From assembly GCA_002862545.1 (NCBI GenBank), contig PKDJ01000170.1:1-36373 (forward strand): a DNA stretch of 36,373 nt, read 5' to 3'. Origin of the DNA: Pseudomonadota bacterium. Lineage in GTDB: Bacteria; Myxococcota_A; UBA796; GCA-2862545. The notes under the pieces were generated by a model. That model ran no database searches. It saw only the letters and a list, made by a program, of their open reading frames with translations, and was not told where the DNA came from. Shown one piece after another: positions 6,997 through 14,173 of the stretch (position 1 is the stretch's first letter; each line of letters begins with the position of its first letter). The position numbers were made by a program, and so were the translations under genes.

Positions 6997-8076
6997 TCAT
7001 GCCGGACGTCCACCCTCGACGAGACCTCGGAAGAGTTGGAGGTACTCGAACAGCTTCTCGCCAACGTCAACCGACGCCAGGTGCTGCCGAGTCCACGGGG
7101 GAGGAAGAGGACTCCAGCCTGGCTGGGTGACCTCTGTCGGCCAGTCGGGGTGAGGGATGGCCACTCGTCCGGTGGCCACGATGTCGACGCCGGCCGCCAT
7201 GGCCCGCCCGACGTCCGCTGCGGTCTGAATGCCGCCGGCGGCAACCAGGGCGACGGATGCTGGAAGGGCTCGTCGAATCACCGTCGCTACGGGCTCATCG
7301 GTGTCTTCGAGAGGGGGGGCGCCACTGGCATCGGTGAGTGACAGGTGCAGGAAGTCGATGCCGTCGTCGGCGAGCCAGCGAGCGAGGACTTGGGCGTCGT
7401 CGAGGACCAGTCCCCTGCGAGACCCGATGTCGACGGGCGAGATGCGAACGCCGACGGCGAACCGGGATGAGGTGGCGGCGCGCACGGCACGAGTCGTGTC
7501 GCGCAAGAGCTTGGCCCGACCGGCGAGGTCGCCTCCCCAGGCGTCGGTACGCGGGTTGTCTCGTGGGGCGAGGAACTGGGTGAACAGGTAGCCGTTAGCG
7601 CCATGGATCTCGACCCCCGAGAAGCCGGCGGCCTCACAGCGTCGAGCTGCCACGACGAAGGCGTCGACCACTCTCTCGAGGTCGGCTGGAGTCGCACCCC
7701 GGACGCCCTCGCCATCGACGGTCGACAGCCTCAGACCTGGTGCGAACTTTGCCTCGCGCCCGCCATGGTGGAGCTGCACGAAGGGCGCCGCTCCGTGCGC
7801 GATGAGCTCGGCTGCGAGCGCCGTGAGGCCTGGCATGTTGGCCTCGGTGATGCCGAGCTGACCCTGCCAGGCCCTGCCTTCGTGGCAGACGGAGGCGGCG
7901 CAGGTCGACAGTAGCCCGTAGCCACCCTGGGCTCTCCGAACGAGCCAGCGACGCTCCATGTCGCTGAGGGTGCCGTCCGACGCGCTCTGGCGGTTGGTCA
8001 TGGGAGCCAGAGCGGCCCGGTTCGGCAGCTCCACGCCACTGCGCAGTCTTAGCGGTCGGTCGAGCAAGTGAGGCAC
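6997..8076 (-). CDS. NADH:flavin oxidoreductase, Old Yellow Enzyme family
   Basis: This 359-residue TIM-barrel FMN enzyme of the Old Yellow Enzyme family reduces activated C=C bonds of enones or related compounds with NAD(P)H in the cytoplasm. The visible signatures are the N-terminal LPNRAALAPMTN strand, QLHHGGR at 101-107, the active-site HGANGYLFTQFLAP from 158 (H158/N161 pair), NPRTDAWGG after it, VRISPVD near 210, and a C-terminal phosphate-binding AAGGIQTAADV...VATGR. The length is normal for single-domain members, and there is no fused 2,4-dienoyl-CoA reductase part. The start is a GTG at 8076 without a strong ribosome-binding site; a TTG nine bases inside is an alternative. The physiological substrate cannot be read from the sequence. 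Confidence 0.93.
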   Translation of the reverse strand: MPHLLDRPLRLRSGVELPNRAALAPMTNRQSASDGTLSDMERRWLVRRAQGGYGLLSTCAASVCHEGRAWQGQLGITEANMPGLTALAAELIAHGAAPFVQLHHGGREAKFAPGLRLSTVDGEGVRGATPADLERVVDAFVVAARRCEAAGFSGVEIHGANGYLFTQFLAPRDNPRTDAWGGDLAGRAKLLRDTTRAVRAATSSRFAVGVRISPVDIGSRRGLVLDDAQVLARWLADDGIDFLHLSLTDASGAPPLEDTDEPVATVIRRALPASVALVAAGGIQTAADVGRAMAAGVDIVATGRVAIPHPDWPTEVTQPGWSPLPPPWTRQHLASVDVGEKLFEYLQLFRGLVEGGRPA

Positions 8077-8254
8077 CCCAACACGGGCGATGTAGCTGCC
8101 TCGGGTGCGTGCAGCCCGTCTCCGGCGTCGCAGCGAGGCCGGCCACTTGGCGGCATCGCAGAGCGTCTGTCTGGTCTCGGGATGTCACGGGCCGAATGAC
8201 ACGAAACTGGACTGCGTCGGTAGCGGCACATCGATCTGACGGAGGAGCAAGAAC

Positions 8255-9793
8255 ATGGGACCTCTCGGAATGCTGATTCCGCTCGCGCTGCTCGGGCTCA
8301 CCGGGCCGGCGCTCGCGCAGGACACCTCGGATGACACCTCGGGTCTCCGGGACGCGATGACGCTCGAGTCGGACAGCCTGGGTCAGCAGGCGCGACGGCC
8401 TGGGAGCCGCAGCACGCGTGTGCGGAAGCAGACGGTCACTCGAGGTGGCAAGTCGGTGACGCGGGTGCAGGGAGCACGACAGGGTGATCGCAGCCGGGCT
8501 CGTGTCGACGGTGCCGATCGCGACACGCAGCGCCAGATGGGCCGCCAGCGTGGCAGTCATGTCTTCGGGACGAACGGCCACACGACCTTCTCCCACAAGG
8601 AGGGCGACCGACAGAAGCGGCGTGGCGTTCGCACCGACCATGCGGATGCAGGTGGCATCGACCGGAGCTTCAGCGGGCACGTCGAGAAGCTCTCGGGCAA
8701 CCGGTCGACCGTGACCAACAGGAACGGTGCGAAGGCGACCCGCGGGGAGGCCCATCGGCTCCGTGTGCATGGGGAGGGTCCAGCGGGGAGCGTGCAGCGC
8801 ACGCGGGAGACACTGTCGTCTGCCCACAGCTCTCGCAATCGTGCGGCTCCGCCATCGCGGACTCCGGGGCAGGCGAAGTCACGCCCTGGGAGTGCGTCGC
8901 CGGCAGCAGTTCAGCCCAGGCCTGGAGCCTCCCCGCGACCCGGGCCGGTCGCGAGGCCCGGACCGGGGCCGAGGCCGACGACACCGGCGAGGCCCGCGAC
9001 TCCGGGTCGACCCGTGACGCCAGCGCGGCCGGCGTCGGGGCCTCGAGTGGTCACGGCTCCACGCCCAGCCACGGCGCCACCGCGCATCGGCGCGGCGACG
9101 CGTCCTGGCCCCGTGCGGGTGACCACCGCGGGTCGGCCTCCGACCGTTCGGGTCGTTCGCTACCGGTCGGTTCGGCCTTACCATGGCGTCTTCGTCTATG
9201 GGCCACGTCCAGCCACCCACGTGCACTACCACGGGGCTCCGCCAGCGCGTGGGCATCGTGTCGAGCGGAATCACCTGCCTGATCGGACTATCGATCGGGA
9301 CGACAGCTTCGCTCTGGGGCTCCGGATGGGGTCACTCGTGAGCGGGTACGATGAGGCTGCGGGGTACGCCGACCTCGGCTTTGGCGGGACGATGCGATTC
9401 CGTCCTGACGAGGCCGTCGGGCTCGAGCTGGCCGTTTCTCACTACAACCAGACCTTCGATGGCTCCTCGGAGCGTGCCCAGACCCTCACGAGCGGATCGG
9501 TCGAGCTGTTCGCGTTTCCGTGGTCCCGCATCAGTCCCTACGCCATCGGCGGGGTGACGTGGGCGGCGGGGGGCTTCGACGACCAGGTCTTCATCGACGG
9601 CAAGACCGAGCAGATCAGCATGCGTCGCACGGCGTTCGGGCCGCATGCGGGCCTCGGAGTGGAGTTTGCTCTGGGTCAGGACGTGGCGCTCGACCTCGAG
9701 GCTCGGTACGTCGGATTCCTCGGACATGATCCGCAGGATCCGACCCTCGGAGGTGGTCTGACGACCACGGCTGGCGTCCTGTTCCACTTCTGA
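8255..9793 (+). CDS. Outer-membrane beta-barrel protein with long basic, Pro/Arg-rich N-terminal region
   Basis: This is a 512-residue exported protein. The signal peptide ends at PALAQ (about residue 22). Residues 25-210 are strongly basic and polar with many Arg and Gly (TRGGKSVTRVQ, RQKRRGVRTDH). Residues 210-290 form a Pro/Ala/Arg-rich linker (RPGPVARPGPGPRPTTPARP). Residues 290-345 include YRSVRPYHGVFVYGPRP and a His-rich patch (THVHYHG). From about 350 to the end, alternating strands (GLRMGSLVSGYDEAAGY, VGLELAVSHYN) end in a terminal Phe (VLFHF), as in OmpA-like eight-strand barrels. GGAGGAG (8241-8247) supports the ATG. The basic region could bind lipopolysaccharide, peptidoglycan or extracellular DNA; that is inference. 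A strong hairpin follows. Confidence 0.82.
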   Translation: MGPLGMLIPLALLGLTGPALAQDTSDDTSGLRDAMTLESDSLGQQARRPGSRSTRVRKQTVTRGGKSVTRVQGARQGDRSRARVDGADRDTQRQMGRQRGSHVFGTNGHTTFSHKEGDRQKRRGVRTDHADAGGIDRSFSGHVEKLSGNRSTVTNRNGAKATRGEAHRLRVHGEGPAGSVQRTRETLSSAHSSRNRAAPPSRTPGQAKSRPGSASPAAVQPRPGASPRPGPVARPGPGPRPTTPARPATPGRPVTPARPASGPRVVTAPRPATAPPRIGAATRPGPVRVTTAGRPPTVRVVRYRSVRPYHGVFVYGPRPATHVHYHGAPPARGHRVERNHLPDRTIDRDDSFALGLRMGSLVSGYDEAAGYADLGFGGTMRFRPDEAVGLELAVSHYNQTFDGSSERAQTLTSGSVELFAFPWSRISPYAIGGVTWAAGGFDDQVFIDGKTEQISMRRTAFGPHAGLGVEFALGQDVALDLEARYVGFLGHDPQDPTLGGGLTTTAGVLFHF

Positions 9794-9812
9794 GTCGACG
9801 GTCCCTTTGGCC

Positions 9813-9841
9813 AGCCCCTCGGTCTTCGTGACCGGGGGGCT
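9813..9841 (+). terminator. Strong hairpin terminator after the barrel gene
   Basis: AGCCCCTCGGTC (9813-9824) and GACCGGGGGGCT (9830-9841) form a 12-bp stem with one T-G wobble around the loop TTCGT, beginning 19 bases after the stop codon. There is no T-tract behind it, as is common in GC-rich genomes. It may therefore work as a Rho-assisted terminator or as a 3'-end stabiliser. Confidence 0.6.
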
Positions 9842-9936
9842 GCGTGCGTCCAGGCCACGGTGTCGGGGTGCCGACAAGTTTTCTCCGCGGGTGGCGTCTT
9901 GGTCGGCTACCTTCGGCCCGCGGCGAGGAGTGAAAC

Positions 9937-10332
9937 GTGTTTCAGTGGGTCATCCGGTCCGCGATCTCGGACGTGATGCCGAGCGGTACTGATCTCCCCG
10001 GCATCATCGATGCGGACTGGGACGCCTTCTACGAGCGGTACCGTCGAGAGGCGAGCACGACGATGTGGCTCGGCCTTGCGCTCGGCTCGCTGGTCTACGT
10101 CTGTGCACCCATCCTCTCGGTGGGGTGGCCGCTGCCGAGCTTTCTGCTGCCGCGACGGGTCCGCGACCGACACGCTGACGCGATGATGGGCCATCCGATC
10201 TACCTGGTTCGCCAGTCGGCCTTCGTGCTCAAGCTCAATGCGGGGTTCTGTTGGGGCGCCGATCCGGCGGTCAGGCAGTGTCTGGGCCTCGCTCCGTACC
10301 GACCCGATCCGGATGGCTGGAGAACGGAGTGA
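9937..10332 (+). CDS. Small membrane protein coupled to GMC oxidase (possible FAO N-terminal domain)
   Basis: The product has 131 residues. The GTG start is supported by GAGGAG (9925-9930) six bases upstream. One clear hydrophobic segment is at about residues 45-70 (WLGLALGSLVYVCAPILSV). The C-terminal part reads HPIYLVRQSAFVLKLNAGF, then DPAVRQCLGLAPYRPDPDGW. This resembles the segment ahead of the flavin domain in plant and yeast long-chain fatty alcohol oxidases, where a hydrophobic helix is followed by a short 'D...W..iGY' stretch. The stop overlaps the GMC start (GTGA), so the two are made together. I read it as a membrane-anchoring partner of the oxidase. The assignment rests on pattern and context rather than on a proven match. 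Confidence 0.72.
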   Translation: MFQWVIRSAISDVMPSGTDLPGIIDADWDAFYERYRREASTTMWLGLALGSLVYVCAPILSVGWPLPSFLLPRRVRDRHADAMMGHPIYLVRQSAFVLKLNAGFCWGADPAVRQCLGLAPYRPDPDGWRTE

Positions 10333-11834
10333 CGCACCTGGGGTATCGAGAGGGCGAGCCCCTGCGGCTCGAGACCGACTTCGTGGTGGTGGGGAGTGGT
10401 GCAGGTGGAGCGACTGCGGCGGTCCAGCTGGCGCGCGGTGGAGCACACGTCACGCTCGTCGAGGCGGGTGCCTGGCGTGACCCCGAGCACTACCCACGCT
10501 CCTGCTACGGCTCGATGCGCGACCTGATGGACAACTGGGCCGCTACGCTGACGCTCGGGCGTGCATTCTGGCCGGTCGTGCAGGCGCGGACGATGGGCGG
10601 CACGACGGTGATCAACTCGGCGATCTGTGTGCGGACGCCGGAGGATGTCCTCGACCGCTGGACCCGGGAGCATGGCGCGGATCCCGCGATGCGGACCGCC
10701 TTCGAGGCACATCAGGATGCTCTCGAGAGAGAGCTCTGCGTCGAGGAGGTTCCACCGGAGTCGCTCGGTAGGTCCTCGGAGCTGGCCCTGCGCGGTGCCC
10801 AAGCTGCTGGCTATCCCTCCCACGTCATGCGTCGGTATGCGAAGGGGTGTGCGGGCTCCGGACGGTGCATGACCGGCTGCAGGATGAGGCGTAAGCAGAG
10901 CACGAACGTGAACTATGTGCCGGAGGTCATGGCTCGTGGTGGTCGAGTCGTCTCCTCTGCTCCGGTCGAGAGGGTGCAGCTGGCGCGCGGGCGTGCCACC
11001 GGGGTGACTGGGGTGTTCCGTCACCCTCGCACCCGGCGACGAGGCGCGCGCTTCACCATTCGTGCCCGGCGGGGCGTCGTGGTGGCGGCCTCCGCGACCC
11101 ACAGTCCGGTGCTGCTGCTGCGCAGTCGCGTGCGCTCGCGTGCGCTCGGACGGTACTTCCGCTCGCATCCAGGTACCGGCGTGTTCGGCCTCTACGATGA
11201 GCCGGTGGACATGAACACCGGGGCGACCCAGGGTTGGGCCTCCACGGCCTTTCGCACCGAGCCCGGCTTCAAGCTGGAGACGCTGTCGCTGCCGCCTGAG
11301 ATGGTGCTCACGAGGATCCCGGGTGGTGGACGGGTCTTGCTGGAGCGGATGTCCGAGTACCGGCGCATGGCCATGTGGGTCCACGCGGTCCACGCGCAGT
11401 CCAGTGGCCGGGTGTACGCCGGGCCTGGTGGGACGCCGATCGTCCGGTACACCCTTGATCGGGCCGACATGGCACGGTTCCGTGCGGGGATGGTTCAGGT
11501 GGCGAAGACCCACTTTGCGGCCGGCGCGCGCCACGTGGCCCCTGGGATCTACGGACTTCCCTGGCGGATTGGTCCTGACGAGCTCCATCGAATCGAGGAG
11601 GCACCCCTCGACCCGCGGTACTACGTCGGGATCCTGTCCCACCTGTTCGGGGGGTGCGTGCTCGGTGCCGACCCGGCGACCTCCGTGTGCGACAACCGGG
11701 GCCGCGTCCACGGAGTCGAGGGCCTCGCGATCGCCGATGCATCTGCGCTCCCCACGACCATCGGGGTGAACCCGCAGCACACCATCATGGCCTGGGCCCG
11801 CTGGGTCGCGGACAGTCTGCTGGAGGCGCAGTGA
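10329..11834 (+). CDS. GMC-family FAD oxidoreductase, long-chain fatty alcohol oxidase-like
   Basis: This 501-residue flavoprotein probably oxidises an alcohol (fatty alcohol or sterol-like) to an aldehyde or ketone. The N-terminus has an FAD-binding Rossmann fold, DFVVVGSGAGG (G22-S-G24-A-G-G27), and the acidic strand end VTLVEAG. MGGTTVINSAICVRTPEDVL matches the fatty-alcohol-oxidase/GMC flavin loop. A cysteine cluster C174-x5-C180-x3-C184 (CAGSGRCMTGC) occurs in related oxidases. The C-terminus has H438 (SHLFGGCVLG) and GVNPQHTIMA with N481, the usual GMC His/Asn active-site pair, after ADASALPTTIG. The GTG at 10329 overlaps the stop of the upstream membrane protein and has GGAG six bases before it. 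The length is somewhat short for eukaryotic FAO, whose N-terminal part seems to be the separate upstream gene. Confidence 0.88.
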   Translation: MTHLGYREGEPLRLETDFVVVGSGAGGATAAVQLARGGAHVTLVEAGAWRDPEHYPRSCYGSMRDLMDNWAATLTLGRAFWPVVQARTMGGTTVINSAICVRTPEDVLDRWTREHGADPAMRTAFEAHQDALERELCVEEVPPESLGRSSELALRGAQAAGYPSHVMRRYAKGCAGSGRCMTGCRMRRKQSTNVNYVPEVMARGGRVVSSAPVERVQLARGRATGVTGVFRHPRTRRRGARFTIRARRGVVVAASATHSPVLLLRSRVRSRALGRYFRSHPGTGVFGLYDEPVDMNTGATQGWASTAFRTEPGFKLETLSLPPEMVLTRIPGGGRVLLERMSEYRRMAMWVHAVHAQSSGRVYAGPGGTPIVRYTLDRADMARFRAGMVQVAKTHFAAGARHVAPGIYGLPWRIGPDELHRIEEAPLDPRYYVGILSHLFGGCVLGADPATSVCDNRGRVHGVEGLAIADASALPTTIGVNPQHTIMAWARWVADSLLEAQ

Positions 11835-11878
11835 GGTGTGCGCTGTCCGCACGGACCTGCTCGCCCGCATAGGAGGGA

Positions 11879-13144
11879 GTGCGGACGGAGCGCTTGAGTG
11901 CGTCCGCGGACCCCGAGGCGAGCGTGGAAGAGACTCTGCAGTGGTATGTGCGGCTGCGCTGGGTCGTCTGTACTGCACACGCCGTCCTGCTCGTCGCCGT
12001 GCTCGGCGGGCTCACTCCGGACTGGCCCCTGGTCGCGCTGGCCGTGCTGTGGCTGACGGGGACGATGAGCAATGTCTTCTGGGATCGAAGGGTTCGAGAG
12101 GGCAGCGTGCCGATGTGGGTTCGTGCGGGCGTGGTGGTCGTGGATGTCCTCCTGCTCACCCACCTGCTTCACGTGACCGATGGCCCGGCGAGTCCCCTCG
12201 CGATGCTCTACGTGGTGCCCGTGATCGTAGCAGCGTTCCTGCTCCCGACGAGCTGGGCATGGGGGATCGTCGTGCTCACGGGTGTCGGCTACACCGCCTT
12301 GTTCGCCATCGAGTCGACGGACGTCCTCGGCTTGGCGCAAGAGGGGGGCCGCGCGGGACAGGGTCGCTGCCGGGTGGCGAGGCAGACGCATCAGCGAGGG
12401 CTCGCGATGGCCTACGCCTTTGCCGCGCCGACGCTGGTCCTGCTGGTGACTAGGGTGCGTGCCGCGCAGCAAGAGGCGGCTGCACGACTGCGGCATGCGC
12501 GCGCGATCCGCATGCAGACGGAGCGCCTCACCTCGCTGGCGACCCTCGCCGCCGGGGCTGCACACGAGCTGGCCTCCCCTCTGTCGACCATCCTGATCGT
12601 CAGTGGCGAGCTGAAGCGTCGCCATGCGGACACACGTGACCAGGAGGACCTCCAGCTGCTCCGAGAGGAGGTAGAGCGCTGTCGGGAGATCCTGACGCAG
12701 CTCGCTGCCGACTCAGGGGCGGGCATGGGTGAGCGAGCCGAGGTCGTGCAGCTGCGCTCCTTGGTCCAAGACGCAATCGAGCCCCGGCACCGTCCGGTGG
12801 TGGTCGAGGGTGAGGCCGAGGCCTCCGTGCCGCCGCGGCTGGTCTCGCAGGCGCTGCGGCGACTGCTGGGCAACGCCCGGGATGCATCCGGTGATGGTGA
12901 GCTTCGGGTGATGGTGCAGAGCAGTCCCGCGCGCATCACCGTGGTGGACGAGGGCGAGGGCATGTCGCCCGAGGTGCTTGCCAAGGCGCAAGAGCCGTTC
13001 TTCACGACCAAGCCCGAGGGGCAGGGCATGGGGCTCGGGCTCTGGTTTGTGGCATCGGTGGCGGAGAGTTGCGGTGGACGCCTCGAGCTTCACTCGGAGG
13101 AGGGCAAGGGCACGCGCGCTGTGCTGGTGCTCGGTAAGGCCTGA
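11879..13144 (+). CDS. RegB/PrrB-like membrane redox-sensing histidine kinase
   Basis: This is a 421-residue sensor kinase. Residues 20-190 hold about six membrane helices, followed by a short coiled region and the kinase core. The H-box reads AAGAAHELASPLSTI with H229. C268 lies 39 residues later in EEVERCREIL, matching the conserved redox-active cysteine of RegB (His225/Cys265 in Rhodobacter). The N-box (LRRLLGNARDAS), G1 (DEGEGMS), F (PFFTTK) and G2 (GQGMGLGLWFV) motifs are intact, so it should be active. The membrane motif GGxxNPF, tied to ubiquinone sensing in RegB, appears here as DGPASPL, so quinone sensing may be altered. No response regulator is adjacent. AGGAGG lies only two bases before the GTG at 11879; TTG at 11894 is an alternative start. 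Confidence 0.88.
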   Translation: MRTERLSASADPEASVEETLQWYVRLRWVVCTAHAVLLVAVLGGLTPDWPLVALAVLWLTGTMSNVFWDRRVREGSVPMWVRAGVVVVDVLLLTHLLHVTDGPASPLAMLYVVPVIVAAFLLPTSWAWGIVVLTGVGYTALFAIESTDVLGLAQEGGRAGQGRCRVARQTHQRGLAMAYAFAAPTLVLLVTRVRAAQQEAAARLRHARAIRMQTERLTSLATLAAGAAHELASPLSTILIVSGELKRRHADTRDQEDLQLLREEVERCREILTQLAADSGAGMGERAEVVQLRSLVQDAIEPRHRPVVVEGEAEASVPPRLVSQALRRLLGNARDASGDGELRVMVQSSPARITVVDEGEGMSPEVLAKAQEPFFTTKPEGQGMGLGLWFVASVAESCGGRLELHSEEGKGTRAVLVLGKA

Positions 13145-13149
13145 GCGCC

Positions 13150-14040
13150 TCACTCCATCCAAGAGGGTGCACGCTTCGGGCCGCGACGCGGAGCCTGGAT
13201 TCCTGCACCCAGCATCAGTCGGACCACGCGAAAGCGCTGCCCGCGCCAGGGCTCGAGGCGCTCCAGCATCTCGTCGTCCGTGCCTCGGGCCACGCCGTCC
13301 AGACCCCAGGCGACCATGTTGGGCATGTGCACGTCGCCGAGCACGACAGCGTCGGGGCGCCCGAGTCCTAGGCCTAGGACACATCCGGCGGTCCAGGGGC
13401 CGATGCCGCTCAGCGCCGTCAGCCGACGGTAGGCCTCATCATCGTCCATGGCGGCGGCCTCTTCCAGGCGCTTGGCGCGTCGGCCGATCGACACGAGCAC
13501 AGTCGCACGCTTCGCGGGTACACCCGCCCTCCGGTACTCGGCAATTCCCAGACCACGGAGGCCCTCCGCGGGCAGCGGCAGCGTCAGATCGAGCGGTCCT
13601 GGTGCGGGCTCGCCGTGCCACCGCACGAGGTTGCCCCAGCAGGCCACCGCCTCGGCCCAGGTGACCTGCTGCTGGAGGACGATGGGCACGAGGCTGTGGA
13701 CGATCTGCCCCGTGTCGAGCAGTCGCAGGCCGCCAATGGAGCGGTGCAGGCGCCGGAGCAGAGGATGAGGAGGGTCAGGAGGGGGCCAGGTGTCGTGGAG
13801 TCCGAGCAGCCTCGGGGCGCGCTCGAGCGCCTCCTCGGCTCCTGGACCCCAGGCCGTGACGTGCAGGGCGGAGCCCGTGTCCTCGACGTCAAGTGTGGCG
13901 GGCCCAGTGTCGTAGCGCGTGGCTCGCTGGAGCCGGCGCTCGTCCAGGCGGAGCGTCGGGTCACGATGACCGATGCGCAGAAAGCGCATGGTGTTGTACA
14001 GGCTGTAGGTCTTCGGACGGTCGAGACATCTGCGGCGCAT
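13150..14040 (-). CDS. DNA-3-methyladenine glycosylase II (AlkA-like HhH-GPD protein)
   Basis: The product is a 296-residue cytoplasmic base-excision repair enzyme that removes alkylated purines. The N-terminal half resembles the AlkA-type wing, followed by LLDTGQIVHSLVPIVLQQQVTWAEA, the start of the HhH-GPD fold. The helix-hairpin-helix is LSGIGPWTAG (211-220), and the catalytic aspartate is D236 in VLGDVHMP, at the same spacing from GIGPWT as Asp238 in E. coli AlkA. The start is uncertain. ATG at 14040 gives the longest form; ATG at 13989 would give 279 residues. Neither has a clear ribosome-binding site. The gene is convergent with the kinase (5-bp gap) and divergent from the FG-GAP lipoprotein gene. 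Confidence 0.87.
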   Translation of the reverse strand: MRRRCLDRPKTYSLYNTMRFLRIGHRDPTLRLDERRLQRATRYDTGPATLDVEDTGSALHVTAWGPGAEEALERAPRLLGLHDTWPPPDPPHPLLRRLHRSIGGLRLLDTGQIVHSLVPIVLQQQVTWAEAVACWGNLVRWHGEPAPGPLDLTLPLPAEGLRGLGIAEYRRAGVPAKRATVLVSIGRRAKRLEEAAAMDDDEAYRRLTALSGIGPWTAGCVLGLGLGRPDAVVLGDVHMPNMVAWGLDGVARGTDDEMLERLEPWRGQRFRVVRLMLGAGIQAPRRGPKRAPSWME

Positions 14041-14173
14041 GGCGTCTGCGATAGCCCAGCGTCGAAGAGCGCGGGAGAATGGGGTAGCCAGAGACCAGGG
14101 CAGGCAAGCTCCTGTTCTGACGGCGTCGGCGGTCTGTGCGGTCTGCCTCCAGGGGCCAGGCTACAGTCGGCGC

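Noticed and set aside
10200..11978. Minus-strand open frame of 592 codons across the GMC oxidase gene
   Set aside because: The coding strand has clear flavin-binding and His/Asn motifs. The antisense frame is Arg/His/Pro-rich with no recognisable motif.
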